64,000 bases of DNA from Mucilaginibacter sp. OK268 (GCF_900103125.1 NZ_FNJV01000002.1:868001-932000), one strand, 5' to 3'. Counted from the first letter of the stretch, positions 7,791-16,820 are shown. The notes: a model not told the origin generated them from the sequence alone. A program made the numbers and translations.

Positions 7791-9074
7791 TTATTCAGCA
7801 ATAATTAAAAAGTAGTTCTTTTTACCTTTTTGCACTACCAGGAATTTATTGTTGATCAGTGCATCGGCAGTATAAATATCGTCGGCAGTAGCAATTTTAA
7901 CTTTGTTAATAGCTGAACCGCCACCCTGTATCATTTTTTTGGCTTCGCCCTTTGATGGGAATATCGCTGTTTTAACGGCCAGCAGATCGCTAACGTTGAT
8001 GCCTTGCTGCAGCTCGGATAAGGCAATACTAAAATTAGGTACACCGGCAAACAGGCCCAGCACCTCGGTATCATTAAGTTCGTTTAAAAACTCAATGCCT
8101 ACGTTCCCGAACAAAAACTCTGATGATTTAATGGCTTTTTCATATTCCACTTCGCCATGCACACGTATGGTGATATCCTTCGCCAGCGCTTTTTGTAATA
8201 TCCGGGTATGCGGCGCGGCATCGTGCTCCGCTTCCAAAGCTTCAATTACATCACGCTCAAACAAGGTAAATATGCGAATGTATGCTTTAGCGTCAACATC
8301 GGTAGTGTTTAACCAGAACTGGTAAAACTGATACGGCGATGTACGTTCGGCATCAAGCCAAACAGCGCCACTTTCGGTTTTACCAAATTTGGTACCGTCA
8401 GCCTTTTTGATCAGGTTGGTGGTTAGGGCAAATGCTTCGCCGCTATCTTTACGACGGATAAGTTCTGTACCGGTAACAATATTACCCCACTGATCGCTAC
8501 CCCCCATCTGGATACTGCAGTTATGGTGTTTCCACAGATAATAAAAGTCGTAACCCTGAACCAGCTGGTAAGTAAACTCCGTGAATGACATCCCGGTATC
8601 ACCTTCCAGGCGTTTCTTTACAGAGTCTTTAGCCATCATATAGTTAACCGTGATGTGTTTACCCACATCGCGGATAAAATCAAGGAAGGTAAAATTCTTG
8701 AACCAGTCGTAGTTATTAACCATTTCGGCGCTATTGACACCGCTGTTAAAATCCAGAAAACGGGTCAATTGCTTTTTAACCGACTCCAGGTTATGCTGCA
8801 AGACATCTTCCGACAATAAATTACGTTCCTGCGATTTACCCGAGGGATCGCCAACCATACCGGTAGCACCACCAACCAAAGCATAAGGTTTATGACCAGC
8901 CCGCTGAAAATGGATCAGGGTCATGATTTGGGTTAAGTGGCCAACGTGCAATGAATCGGCAGTTGGGTCAAATCCTATATATCCCGAAGTCATACCTTTA
9001 TTCAGCTTTTCTTCGGTACCCGGCATTTCGGTATGCAGCATACCGCGCCAGCGTAATTCTTCAACAAAGTTCAT
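7791..9074 (-). CDS. tyrS: Tyrosyl-tRNA synthetase
   Basis: A 427-residue class I tyrosyl-tRNA synthetase, which charges tRNA-Tyr in the cytoplasm. The HIGH-type motif reads HVGH (residues 43-46) and the KMSKS-type loop reads KFGKT (229-233). The tyrosine-binding block [25 protein letters not shown] is present, and a C-terminal S4-like RNA-binding domain follows (about residues 355-427). The ATG at 9074 is preferred to an in-frame TTG six bases upstream, with a TATATTTG promoter box at 9094-9101. It is monocistronic with its own terminator. Confidence 0.97.
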   Translation of the reverse strand: MNFVEELRWRGMLHTEMPGTEEKLNKGMTSGYIGFDPTADSLHVGHLTQIMTLIHFQRAGHKPYALVGGATGMVGDPSGKSQERNLLSEDVLQHNLESVKKQLTRFLDFNSGVNSAEMVNNYDWFKNFTFLDFIRDVGKHITVNYMMAKDSVKKRLEGDTGMSFTEFTYQLVQGYDFYYLWKHHNCSIQMGGSDQWGNIVTGTELIRRKDSGEAFALTTNLIKKADGTKFGKTESGAVWLDAERTSPYQFYQFWLNTTDVDAKAYIRIFTLFERDVIEALEAEHDAAPHTRILQKALAKDITIRVHGEVEYEKAIKSSEFLFGNVGIEFLNELNDTEVLGLFAGVPNFSIALSELQQGINVSDLLAVKTAIFPSKGEAKKMIQGGGSAINKVKIATADDIYTADALINNKFLVVQKGKKNYFLIIAE

Positions 9075-9232
9075 ATTCAATATTTCAAAGGCTGCAAATA
9101 TAAGAGAATAATTGGCTGAGCCGAATAGCTATATCACGCCAAAGCAGGGTTAACTAAAGGTAAAATCCATTTCAAATAATTACTTATTTTTTGTACCTTG
9201 AACAAAAGCCACTATTTTGCACAACAGCGCCT

Positions 9233-9904
9233 ATGAATTTTTTATCGCATTATTACTTTGATCGTGATATAAACAACTGTTACCATATTTTAGGTATCGT
9301 TTTACCCGATCTTTTAAAAAATGCCGATAAAAACATCATCCTTCACCCCGAAAAACTACACCATACCGATAAAAACATCAATTCTATCATAGCCGGCTGG
9401 AATAAACACCTGGCGGTCGACCGTTATTTTCACTCATCCGAGTTTTTTGCTACACACTCCCACCAGTTAAAAAAACAATTGCTGCCTGCTATTGAAGGTT
9501 CGCCGGTAAAGCCGTTTTTTCTGGGGCATGTGGCACTGGAATTGATCATTGATAACCTGTTGCTTACCACAGGCAAAATACAGGTTGATGATTTTTACGC
9601 TCAACTGGCCGGTTGCGAAACAGCAGTGATCAGCGAGTTTTTAAATTTTTCGGGATTGCCAGACAGTCGTGTATTTTTTAGATTCTACGATGATTTTAAA
9701 CGCAGTCAATACCTGCACACCTATGCCGAAACGCACCAGATAGCTTACGCCTTAAAACGCATCTGCATGCGCATCTGGCAAAACCCGTTCACCCCCCAGC
9801 ATGAGGAACAAATGAACAAAGTATTGGGTGATTATCGCGACTATTTACTTCCCGATTTCATGCTGATATTTGAAGAAATCGCTAATAAACTGATCGCTAT
9901 TTAA
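9233..9904 (+). CDS. AcpH-like (ACP phosphodiesterase-related) protein
   Basis: A 223-residue protein starting MNFLSHYYFD, which resembles the N-terminus of acyl-carrier-protein phosphodiesterases (MNFLAH-type start, DUF479). Conserved-looking His/Asp positions follow: LPDLLKN, KHLAVDRYFH and FFLGHVALELIIDN. These suit an HD-like metal-dependent all-helical hydrolase, but the overall match to AcpH is weak, so the activity is uncertain. The start at 9233 begins exactly at the conserved MNFLSH. It is divergent from tyrS and precedes rpsA. Confidence 0.6.
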   Translation: MNFLSHYYFDRDINNCYHILGIVLPDLLKNADKNIILHPEKLHHTDKNINSIIAGWNKHLAVDRYFHSSEFFATHSHQLKKQLLPAIEGSPVKPFFLGHVALELIIDNLLLTTGKIQVDDFYAQLAGCETAVISEFLNFSGLPDSRVFFRFYDDFKRSQYLHTYAETHQIAYALKRICMRIWQNPFTPQHEEQMNKVLGDYRDYLLPDFMLIFEEIANKLIAI

Positions 9905-10067
9905 GAGCCGGTTTATCATTTAACCTATTGTTAAAGTCCACCTACCTAAGTCTTTTCCAGACTTCAAATGGTAAAAACTTCGTAACAACAGCCTTATTTA
10001 CATCAAAAAGGCTTAAATATCAGCAATTAACATTTAAATATTCTTTTATTTAATAAAATTATATACC

Positions 10068-10117
10068 TACCTTTGCAGTCCCAATTAACAAATTGGGAAA
10101 AGGAGAAAAATTATTTA
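10068..10117 (+). promoter_or_regulatory. rpsA promoter, leader hairpin and strong Shine-Dalgarno
   Basis: TACCTTTG (10068-10075) is a -7 box. The short leader then holds a perfect hairpin (CCCAATT, AACA, AATTGGG; 10080-10097) followed directly by AAAGGAG (to 10105), 12 bases before the ATG. Strong Shine-Dalgarno sites are rare in this window and in the phylum, so the arrangement suggests translational control of S1. Confidence 0.65.
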
Positions 10118-12091
10118 ATGGCAAAAAAACAAGAAGCAGAAAAAGAATTAAAAGCGAAAGAGGCTGAACTGGACACAGTTACCGCATCTGGCGAAAAAGA
10201 AACCATTGAATCAGAAGCTGATTCAATATCTATCGAAGAGATCAAATCAAAAATTGCAGCTACTCCAAGTGCGGATTTCGACTGGGATGCAGATGACAAA
10301 AAATTTGGTAACTATACCGATAGCGACCGTGAGAAATTCGAGAAAATGTATGATGGAACTTTCAGCTCTATCACCAAAGGCGAAATCATCACCGGTACTG
10401 TTGTTAATGTTAACAACAAAGATGTGGTACTTAACGTAGGATTTAAATCAGACGGTTTAGTTTCAGTATCAGAATTCCGTGATACACCTGATCTGAAGAT
10501 CGGTGATAAGGTTGACGTATTTGTAGAGTCACAGGAAGATGCTAACGGTCAGTTAGTACTTTCACGTAAACGTGCAAAAACTCAAAAATCATGGGAGCGC
10601 ATTAATTCAGCCTTGGACAATGATGAGATCATCACTGGTTTTGTGAAGAGCAGAACTAAAGGTGGTTTAATTGTTGACATCATGGGTGTTGAAGCCTTCT
10701 TACCAGGTTCACAAATCGACATCAAACCTATCCGTGATTACGATGTGTACGTAGGTAAAACAATGGAATTCAAAGTTGTTAAGATCAACCACGAGTTTAA
10801 AAACGTAGTGGTATCGCACAAAGTGCTGATCGAAGACGATTTGGAAAACCAAAAAACAGAAATTGTTGCACGCCTTGAAAAAGGACAGGTATTGGAAGGT
10901 ACCGTTAAAAACATTACCGACTTTGGTGTATTTATTGACCTTGGTGGTGTTGACGGCTTACTGCACATTACTGATATATCTTGGGGCCGTATTGAGCATC
11001 CACGCGAAATTCTGGCATTGGATCAAAAAATCAACGTTGTTGTGCTTGACTTTGATGACGAGAAAAAACGTATTGCTCTGGGCTTAAAACAATTAACTCC
11101 TCACCCTTGGCAAAGCCTTTCTGAAGATATTCAGGTTGGTTCAAAGGTTAAAGGTAAAATTGTTACCGTTGCTGATTACGGCGCATTCCTTGAAATCATC
11201 CCTGGTGTTGAAGGTTTGATCCACGTGTCAGAAATGTCATGGTCACAAAACCTGCGCAACCCTCAGGAATTCCTGAAAGTTGGTGACGAGATCGAAGCAC
11301 AAGTGTTAACACTTGACCGCGAAGAACGCAAAATGTCATTAGGTGTTAAACAATTAACTCCTGATCCATGGCAAAATGCTGGCGAGAAATACGCCATCGG
11401 CACTCAGCACATCGCTACAGTTAAAAACATGACCAACTTTGGTGTGTTTGTTGAACTGGAAGACGGTATCGACGGCTTGATCCACATCTCTGATCTTTCT
11501 TGGTCTAAAAAAGTAAATCACCCTAACGAATTCACTAAAGTTGGTGAAAAATTAGACGTGGTTGTTTTAGAACTTGATATCGAGAACCGTAAATTAAGCT
11601 TAGGTCACAAACAACTGGAAGAAAACCCTTGGGATACTTTCGAAACCGTATTTACCATTGATTCAATTCATGAAGGTACTGTATTGAAAGTAACTGACAA
11701 AGGTGCTATCGTAGCTTTACCTTACGGTGTTGAAGGCTTCGCGCCAACCAAACACCTGGTTAAAGAAGACGGTAAATCAGTAAAAGCTGAGGAAACCGCT
11801 GAATTCAAGATCATTGAATTTAACAAAGAGAACAAACGTATCGTTATTTCACACTCACGTATCTGGGAAGAAGCTCGCGCTGACGCTCGTGTACAGGAAT
11901 TTGAAAACCGCAAAAAAGAAGCAAAATCTGCTAGCAACGCGGTGAAAAAAGTGAAAGAATCAGTTGAAAAATCAACCTTAGGCGATCTTAGCGTATTAGC
12001 TCAATTAAAAGAGCAAATGGAAGGTGCTGAAAACAAAGCCCGCAAGGCTGCACCAGCTAAAAAAGCTGAAGGATCTGAAGAAGAAGCATAA
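10118..12091 (+). CDS. rpsA: 30S ribosomal protein S1
   Basis: A 657-residue ribosomal protein S1, which binds mRNA on the small subunit and helps initiation. An N-terminal charged extension of about 85 residues, rich in Lys/Glu, precedes six S1 RNA-binding repeats. These begin near GEIITGTVV, DEIITGFVK, GQVLEGTVK, GSKVKGKIV, GTQHIATVK and DSIHEGTVL. Repeats 3-5 carry the classical FGVF/YGAF and GLIHISD motifs. The C-terminus is a Lys/Glu/Ala-rich tail. The start is the ATG at 10118, preceded by a strong Shine-Dalgarno. An in-frame TTG at 10073 is inside the promoter and is rejected. Confidence 0.97.
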   Translation: MAKKQEAEKELKAKEAELDTVTASGEKETIESEADSISIEEIKSKIAATPSADFDWDADDKKFGNYTDSDREKFEKMYDGTFSSITKGEIITGTVVNVNNKDVVLNVGFKSDGLVSVSEFRDTPDLKIGDKVDVFVESQEDANGQLVLSRKRAKTQKSWERINSALDNDEIITGFVKSRTKGGLIVDIMGVEAFLPGSQIDIKPIRDYDVYVGKTMEFKVVKINHEFKNVVVSHKVLIEDDLENQKTEIVARLEKGQVLEGTVKNITDFGVFIDLGGVDGLLHITDISWGRIEHPREILALDQKINVVVLDFDDEKKRIALGLKQLTPHPWQSLSEDIQVGSKVKGKIVTVADYGAFLEIIPGVEGLIHVSEMSWSQNLRNPQEFLKVGDEIEAQVLTLDREERKMSLGVKQLTPDPWQNAGEKYAIGTQHIATVKNMTNFGVFVELEDGIDGLIHISDLSWSKKVNHPNEFTKVGEKLDVVVLELDIENRKLSLGHKQLEENPWDTFETVFTIDSIHEGTVLKVTDKGAIVALPYGVEGFAPTKHLVKEDGKSVKAEETAEFKIIEFNKENKRIVISHSRIWEEARADARVQEFENRKKEAKSASNAVKKVKESVEKSTLGDLSVLAQLKEQMEGAENKARKAAPAKKAEGSEEEA

Positions 12092-12117
12092 GCTTTAACT
12101 GAAGCAATATTCTCACG

Positions 12118-12150
12118 AAGCCCTTCCGTTTATTCGGAAGGGCTTTTTTG
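12118..12150 (+). terminator. rpsA terminator
   Basis: The stem AAGCCCTTCCG / CGGAAGGGCTT with a six-base loop is followed by six T. It lies 26 bases after the rpsA stop. Confidence 0.92.
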
Positions 12151-12201
12151 TTGCCTCCTACTATTTCCAATGGAAAGAGTTCTTTATTTTATATTTACAC
12201 C

Positions 12202-12594
12202 ATGACCGGAGAAACAAACCTCGCTACCCTACTCAAAAACATGACACCCGTATTAAATGAAGGTGATTATGTTTATTGTACCGTATCATCCGTCCCATCT
12301 ATAGATACTGCCGATATTTTAGGTCTTTTTAAAGAGACAGAAGGTTTTACCATTATTCTGAAAAAAGAAATTGCGGATCAGCTTCAACTGGAGTATAGCT
12401 ATGTAGCCGCCTGGATAACACTCACCATATATTCATCATTAGCGGCCACTGGACTAACCGCCGCATTTGCCACAGCCCTGGCGCAGGAAGGCATCAGTTG
12501 TAATGTAGTGGCCGCCTATTATCATGATCATATTTTTGTAGCGAAAGAAGATGCTGATAAAACTATGGTCGCACTTAGAAAGCTATCTCTTTAA
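12202..12594 (+). CDS. ACT-domain protein (DUF2241/COG3602 type)
   Basis: A 130-residue protein of the stand-alone ACT-domain family often annotated as DUF2241. The diagnostic blocks are present: LNEGDYVYCTV near the N-terminus, WITLTIYSSLAATGLTAAFA in the middle, and ISCNVVAAYYHDHIFV near the C-terminus. ACT domains usually bind amino acids as regulators; the ligand of this family is not known. The start at 12202 is four bases after TATATTTA, a near-consensus -7 box. The gene is independent of rpsA, from which a terminator separates it. Confidence 0.85.
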   Translation: MTGETNLATLLKNMTPVLNEGDYVYCTVSSVPSIDTADILGLFKETEGFTIILKKEIADQLQLEYSYVAAWITLTIYSSLAATGLTAAFATALAQEGISCNVVAAYYHDHIFVAKEDADKTMVALRKLSL

Positions 12595-12600
12595 ATATGA

Positions 12601-12705
12601 TAAGTCATGCTGAATTTGTTTCAGCATCCCATTTGCAAGGTTTATAAAAGTATATTGGCAACTTTTCTGATGAGATCCCGAAATAAATTCGGGATGACTT
12701 CATGT
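12601..12705. repeat. Two short palindromes (REP-like)
   Basis: GATGCTGAAACAAATTCAGC-type sequence on the complement (12609-12629) and ATCCCGAAATAAATTCGGGAT (12675-12695) are two hairpins. Related words (ATCCTGAAACAAGTTCAGGAT) occur at 16510-16530. They lie between the ACT gene and pyrR. Confidence 0.6.
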
Positions 12706-12807
12706 TTTACCTATCCTACTTCCGTTAACAGTTATGAGGGTTACTTTTAAAACTCATCACCCAAAACTCAAAACTATTTACTATTTTTGCCCAAATCCAC
12801 CCATACG

Positions 12808-13356
12808 ATGCAAAATCTTACACTGCTCGACGGACAAAAGTTTCAGATCACCATACAACGTTTATGCCGCCAGTTGATTGAAAATCACGATGATTTTTCA
12901 GGATCGGTACTTATTGGCATTCAGCCCCGGGGCATATACCTGGCCAAACGTGTAGCCGAAGAATTAAGAAAAATATTACCCGGCAAAACCATTTTACAAG
13001 GCGACCTGGACATTACCTTTTACCGCGACGATTTTCGCAGGCGCGAATCGCAACTGGTACCTAATCAGACCAAGATAGATTTTATTATTGAAGGTAAAAA
13101 AGTGATCATGATGGATGATGTGCTCTGGACAGGCAGAACCATTCGTGCTGCCATGGATGCCATGCAGGCTTTTGGCAGGCCGGAGAAAGTGGAATTGCTG
13201 GCCCTGGTTGATCGCCGTTACTCACGCCACATACCGGTATCGGCAGATTATGTAGGTATTGAGGTGGATTCCATCGCATCGCAAAAAGTGGTAGTAAGTT
13301 GGAAAGATACCGATGGCGAAGATAAAATTGTGCTGGTATCAGAAGCGCAAGACTAA
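12808..13356 (+). CDS. pyrR: PyrR, pyrimidine operon regulator / uracil phosphoribosyltransferase
   Basis: A 183-residue phosphoribosyltransferase-fold protein. PyrR proteins sense UMP/UTP and control pyr genes by binding mRNA in Firmicutes; many also have uracil phosphoribosyltransferase activity. The PRPP loop is clear: MMDDVLWTGRTIRAA (residues 101-115). IGIQPRGIYLAKR and the flexible RREPSQ-type region (RRRESQLVP) are also present. The start is the ATG at 12808; a TATTTTTG box at 12782-12789 overlaps an upstream TTG. pyrB follows in the same direction, but an unrelated inserted gene separates them. RNA attenuation is not evident here. Confidence 0.92.
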   Translation: MQNLTLLDGQKFQITIQRLCRQLIENHDDFSGSVLIGIQPRGIYLAKRVAEELRKILPGKTILQGDLDITFYRDDFRRRESQLVPNQTKIDFIIEGKKVIMMDDVLWTGRTIRAAMDAMQAFGRPEKVELLALVDRRYSRHIPVSADYVGIEVDSIASQKVVVSWKDTDGEDKIVLVSEAQD

Positions 13357-13358
13357 TA

Positions 13359-13866
13359 TTATTTCGGAATTCGGATGTTCGATTTCGGATTTATTAAAAA
13401 TTGATTTTTGATTTAGAAAATTTGGACAAAGCAGAACTAAAACGGAGGACTCAAAAATTCGCTATAGATGTCATCAAATTTATAGAAAGCCTTCCCCGTA
13501 AACGTTCGCTTGATGTTTTATCAAATCAATTAATCAGGTGTGCAACATCAATTGGGGCAAACTACAGATCGGCATGCAGAGGTAAATCAACCGCCGATTT
13601 TATAAATAAAATAATTATAGTTGAAGAAGAGGCCGATGAATCTATTTATTGGTTAGAGTTGATGGAAGAATCGGAGCTTGTTAATTCAGTAGATATAACC
13701 ATATTAAAAAAGGAAGCCAATGAACTTACAGCCATATTTACCGCTATAGGTAAAACGGCAAAAGAAAAACAGCGGCTTACTAAATTGGAAATAAAAAAAT
13801 AAATTTCAGAATCGAAATTCAGAAAATAAAAAAATCCGAAATCGAACATCCGAAATCCGAAATAAA
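13359..13866. repeat. Inverted repeats enclosing the four-helix-bundle gene
   Basis: The left arm 13359-13393 and right arm 13832-13866 are reverse complements with two mismatches over 35 bases. The core is TTCGGATGTTCGATTTCGGA and its complement. The left arm begins two bases after the pyrR stop and the right arm ends five bases before the pyrB ATG. The whole 508-bp unit therefore fills the pyrR-pyrB gap. The same arm sequence recurs at 62061-62081 and 24998-25013. Confidence 0.9.
13401..13802 (+). CDS. Four-helix-bundle protein (23S rRNA intervening-sequence type)
   Basis: A protein of up to 133 residues of the four-helix-bundle family first seen in 23S rRNA intervening sequences (TIGR02436/PF05635). 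Diagnostic blocks are RTQKFAIDVIKFIESLP, QLIRCATSIGANYRSACRGKS and EEEADESIYWLELMEE. No enzymatic activity is known; relatives bind nucleic acid, including the Avd subunit of diversity-generating retroelements. No ATG is available, so the start is a TTG (13401, or 13422). No reverse transcriptase or variable repeat is near. The gene lies between pyrR and pyrB and is enclosed by long inverted repeats, which suggests it entered as a unit. Confidence 0.85.
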   Translation: MIFDLENLDKAELKRRTQKFAIDVIKFIESLPRKRSLDVLSNQLIRCATSIGANYRSACRGKSTADFINKIIIVEEEADESIYWLELMEESELVNSVDITILKKEANELTAIFTAIGKTAKEKQRLTKLEIKK

Positions 13867-13871
13867 AAATC

Positions 13872-14798
13872 ATGGCAGGACTAAGCACAAGGCATTTATT
13901 AGGCATAAAAGATTTGAACCGGGCAGATATCGAACTGATATTTGAAACTGCCGATACTTTTAAATCGGTTTTGAACCGGCCGATCAAGAAAGTGCCTTCG
14001 TTGCGTGATGTAACCATTGCCAATATATTTTTCGAAAACTCTACCCGCACACGCTTGTCGTTTGAGCTGGCCGAGAAACGCCTTTCGGCAGATGTGGTGA
14101 ACTTTGCGGCCTCCTCTTCGTCGGTAAGTAAGGGTGAAACCCTGATCGATACGGTGAATAATATCCTGGCCATGAAGGTGGATATGGTGGTGATGCGTCA
14201 CCCTTATGCGGGAGCGGGCATCTTCCTGTCTAAACATGTAAAGGCACAGATTGTAAACGCTGGTGATGGCGCTCATGAGCACCCTACCCAGGCCTTGCTG
14301 GATGCTTTCTCCATCCGCGAAAAATATGGTGATGTGGCAGGTAAAAAAGTGGTGATCGTGGGTGATATACTGCATTCGCGGGTAGCGCTTTCCAACATCC
14401 TTTGCCTCAAACAATTGGGTGCCGAGGTAATGGTTTGCGGTCCAACTACGCTGATCCCTAAATACATTGGCTCCTTAGGTGTTAAGGTTGAACATAACCT
14501 GATCAAAGCCCTCAACTGGTGCGATGTAGCCAATATGCTACGTATACAACTAGAACGTCAGGACATTAAATATTTCCCTTCCCTGCGGGAATATACCATG
14601 CTTTTTGGCCTCAATAAAACTATTTTAGACTCGCTGGATAAAGAAATTACTGTAATGCACCCTGGCCCTATCAATCGTGGTGTGGAGATCACCAGTGATG
14701 TGGCCGACAGCAAGCAATCCATCATCCTTGACCAGGTTGAGAACGGTGTAGCCGTGCGTATGGCGGTGCTGTACCTGCTTGCAGGGCAAACTCCTTAA
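13872..14798 (+). CDS. pyrB: Aspartate carbamoyltransferase catalytic subunit
   Basis: A 308-residue catalytic chain of aspartate transcarbamoylase, which joins carbamoyl phosphate and aspartate in the second step of pyrimidine synthesis. The carbamoyl-phosphate loop STRTR is at residues 57-61. The HPTQALLD block, the RIQLER region (RMQ/E type) and MHPGPINRG follow. Length matches the family. No pyrI regulatory subunit is adjacent, as expected for a PyrR-associated type. It lies just after pyrR apart from the inserted four-helix-bundle unit, so the two were probably once directly adjacent. Confidence 0.96.
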   Translation: MAGLSTRHLLGIKDLNRADIELIFETADTFKSVLNRPIKKVPSLRDVTIANIFFENSTRTRLSFELAEKRLSADVVNFAASSSSVSKGETLIDTVNNILAMKVDMVVMRHPYAGAGIFLSKHVKAQIVNAGDGAHEHPTQALLDAFSIREKYGDVAGKKVVIVGDILHSRVALSNILCLKQLGAEVMVCGPTTLIPKYIGSLGVKVEHNLIKALNWCDVANMLRIQLERQDIKYFPSLREYTMLFGLNKTILDSLDKEITVMHPGPINRGVEITSDVADSKQSIILDQVENGVAVRMAVLYLLAGQTP

Positions 14799-14887
14799 TT
14801 ATCGGTAAGCAGGCAAGGTAAAGGTTCAATTTTCTTAATCCCATTTATATAACAACGTTTATTATCTGCGTTGATAATCAAAGTAAA

Positions 14888-16324
14888 ATGATAAAGTTTA
14901 AGAATGTTTGCTGTTTATCTCTTTTCATAGCGCTTGTTTATTCAGCACCTGCATTTGCCCAAAGCCGCCAGCAGGTAAAAACAGATTCGGTGTTTGCGCT
15001 GGTTCAAAAGTATTTCAATGCCCAAAAAGCCGATTCTCTTTACTCCCTTGGCGGCGAATTATTCAAAAGAACATTAACACCTGAAGGTTTCCGGTCGGTG
15101 GCTAATCAACAGCTTTTCCCGCTGGGCGATATTAAAGGTTCGTCGCTCGTTAGTTTTGTCAATAACAAGGTAAGTACGTATAAACTGATATTTGGCGCGG
15201 TTACTTTGCAACTGCAAATGAGTCTTGATCAGGACAATAAACTTGATCTTTTCCTGTTTCAACCATTTACCCAGGTAACCGCCGATAAATTGGGTCAGGC
15301 TGCCTCAACCAATAAGTTATTAACCCCCATGGATAAAGTGATCGAATCTGTTGTACGCCCATACATTCAAAAAGCCAATACCGTAGGCTTAAGTGTAGGC
15401 GTTTTGAAAGATGGTAAAATAACCACTTACAACTATGGCGAAACCACCAAAGGCAACAAGCAACTGCCTACGCTCCATACCATTTTTGAGATAGGATCGA
15501 TCACCAAAACATTTACCGCTACGTTACTGGCTTATTATGTAAACGAAGGCAAAGTAAAATTGACTGATCCTGTTATCAAATACTTACCAGATTCTGTCGC
15601 CAAAAACCCCGAATTAAAGCTGATCACGCTTCAATCATTAAGCAATCACACCTCGGGCTTGGCCCGTATCCCGGACAACCTGGAGGCTAAGGCAACGGAT
15701 GAACTTAATCCCTATAAAGATTATACCAAACAACAGCTGTTCGCCTATCTGAAAACATGTAAGCTGAACAACCCAACGGGCGAAAGATATGATTACTCCA
15801 ATTTAGGTGTAGGGCTGCTCGGATCTATCCTGTCCAAATTGAGCGGTAAAACATTTGAGCAAATGGTACTCGAGATCATCTGCCGCCCCTTAGTGATGTC
15901 GAGTACTACCCAGCATTTAAGCCCGGCACGACTGAGCAATTTCGCTACGGTTTATAATACTACCGGCGAAGCTACCACTGCCTGGGATTTTGACGTTTTA
16001 GCCCCCTGCGGAGCCCTGCATTCATCTGTAAATGATTTGCTGGTATATGCAAAGGCCAATATGAATCCGACGCCAGACAAGCTCGGAAAAGCTTTGGAAC
16101 TAACCCACCAGATCACCTTCAGCAAAGATGCTAAAATGGCCCTGGCCTGGCATATTATTGTTGTTGATGGTGTGGAGTATTACTTTCATAACGGGGGCAC
16201 TTATGGCAGCAGCAGCTTCCTGGCTTTTAACGCGCAAAAGAACCTGGCAGTAGTGATACTTTCCAACTCGGCCGAAAGTACGGATGCCATAGGTGTTAAA
16301 ATGCTGCAAGCCTTGCAAAAGTAA
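14888..16324 (+). CDS. Serine hydrolase, class C beta-lactamase-like, with N-terminal DUF3887-like domain
   Basis: A 478-residue exported protein. A signal peptide (residues 1-24, ending PAFAQ) precedes a small N-terminal domain (about 30-128) resembling DUF3887. A beta-lactamase/penicillin-binding-protein fold follows. The catalytic motifs are all present: SITK (S204-K207), YSN (303-305) and HNGG (434-437, in place of the KTG triad, as in class C-like esterases and peptidases). Likely activities include D-aminopeptidase, esterase or peptidoglycan-related hydrolysis; resistance is not implied. The gene stands alone. Confidence 0.88.
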   Translation: MIKFKNVCCLSLFIALVYSAPAFAQSRQQVKTDSVFALVQKYFNAQKADSLYSLGGELFKRTLTPEGFRSVANQQLFPLGDIKGSSLVSFVNNKVSTYKLIFGAVTLQLQMSLDQDNKLDLFLFQPFTQVTADKLGQAASTNKLLTPMDKVIESVVRPYIQKANTVGLSVGVLKDGKITTYNYGETTKGNKQLPTLHTIFEIGSITKTFTATLLAYYVNEGKVKLTDPVIKYLPDSVAKNPELKLITLQSLSNHTSGLARIPDNLEAKATDELNPYKDYTKQQLFAYLKTCKLNNPTGERYDYSNLGVGLLGSILSKLSGKTFEQMVLEIICRPLVMSSTTQHLSPARLSNFATVYNTTGEATTAWDFDVLAPCGALHSSVNDLLVYAKANMNPTPDKLGKALELTHQITFSKDAKMALAWHIIVVDGVEYYFHNGGTYGSSSFLAFNAQKNLAVVILSNSAESTDAIGVKMLQALQK

Positions 16325-16370
16325 GATTGGTTTTATACTAAAAGCCGATTATGTCGAACTTGTTTCAAAA

Positions 16371-16450
16371 GGGTGTCATGCTGAGCCCCGTCGAAGCATG
16401 GTGGGCAGGCCTATGCGCTCTACCCTTCGACGGAGCTCAGGGTGACACCC
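16371..16450. repeat. TGTCATGCTGAGC hairpin, copy 1
   Basis: GGTGTCATGCTGAGC at the left pairs with GCTCAGGGTGACACC at the right, with GTCGAAG/CTTCGAC inside. The loop contains GCATGGTGGGCAGG. A second copy with the same loop is at 58933-59010. It is the first of three palindromes filling the gap 16325-16820. Confidence 0.85.
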
Positions 16451-16496
16451 CTCGCTTTTTAAACATTACTTATTCCTTTTGCCTGCTCACGGGTTA

Positions 16497-16538
16497 TTAT
16501 CATCCCGAGGGATCCTGAAACAAGTTCAGGATGACATG
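16497..16538. repeat. Short palindrome ATCCTGAAACAAGTTCAGGAT
   Basis: ATCCTGAA and TTCAGGAT pair around ACAAG, with ATCATCCCG upstream. It resembles the words at 12601-12705. Read as protein it gives the well-known spurious GILKQVQDD string. Confidence 0.65.
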
Positions 16539-16561
16539 ACATACTGTACTATCCTATTCCA

Positions 16562-16655
16562 ACCATGTCATTGCGAGGAGGAACGACGAAGCAATCTCAT
16601 CGCGTTCAATATACAAGCGAGGAGATTGCCACGCTACGCTCGCAATGACATGGTT
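16562..16655. repeat. CATGTCATTGCGAGG hairpin, copy 1
   Basis: CATGTCATTGCGAG and CTCGCAATGACATG form the outer stem, with GCAATCTC/GAGATTGC inside. A related hairpin is at 28442-28523. The remaining stretch to 16820 contains no further gene or repeat that I can see. Confidence 0.8.
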
Positions 16656-16820
16656 GAATTGGAACTTAATGCACCATGGTTACCACGGGCTGGAAGCCCG
16701 CGGCAGTGAAATTTAGCCTCTATGTATACAAAAAACATCCCACCTTGCCTAAAGCAAAGCGGGATGCAAACAAAAGTAATCAGTCAACTGAATTAACTCA
16801 ATCCTTATCCTATCAACTAA

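Noticed and set aside
10073..10117. TTG start for rpsA 45 bases upstream
   Set aside because: The TTG lies in the TACCTTTG promoter box; the ATG at 10118 has a strong Shine-Dalgarno.
13401..13802. Part of a diversity-generating retroelement (Avd-like four-helix bundle)
   Set aside because: No reverse transcriptase and no template or variable repeat is found near the gene.
14888..16324. Clinical-type class C beta-lactamase
   Set aside because: The third motif is HNGG rather than KTG and there is an extra N-terminal domain; these features fit esterase or peptidase relatives.
16479..16709. Open frame of 76 residues containing GILKQVQDD and CHCEEERRSNL strings
   Set aside because: These strings are the classic false translation of REP-like palindromes; the frame lies wholly in repeats at 16497-16655.
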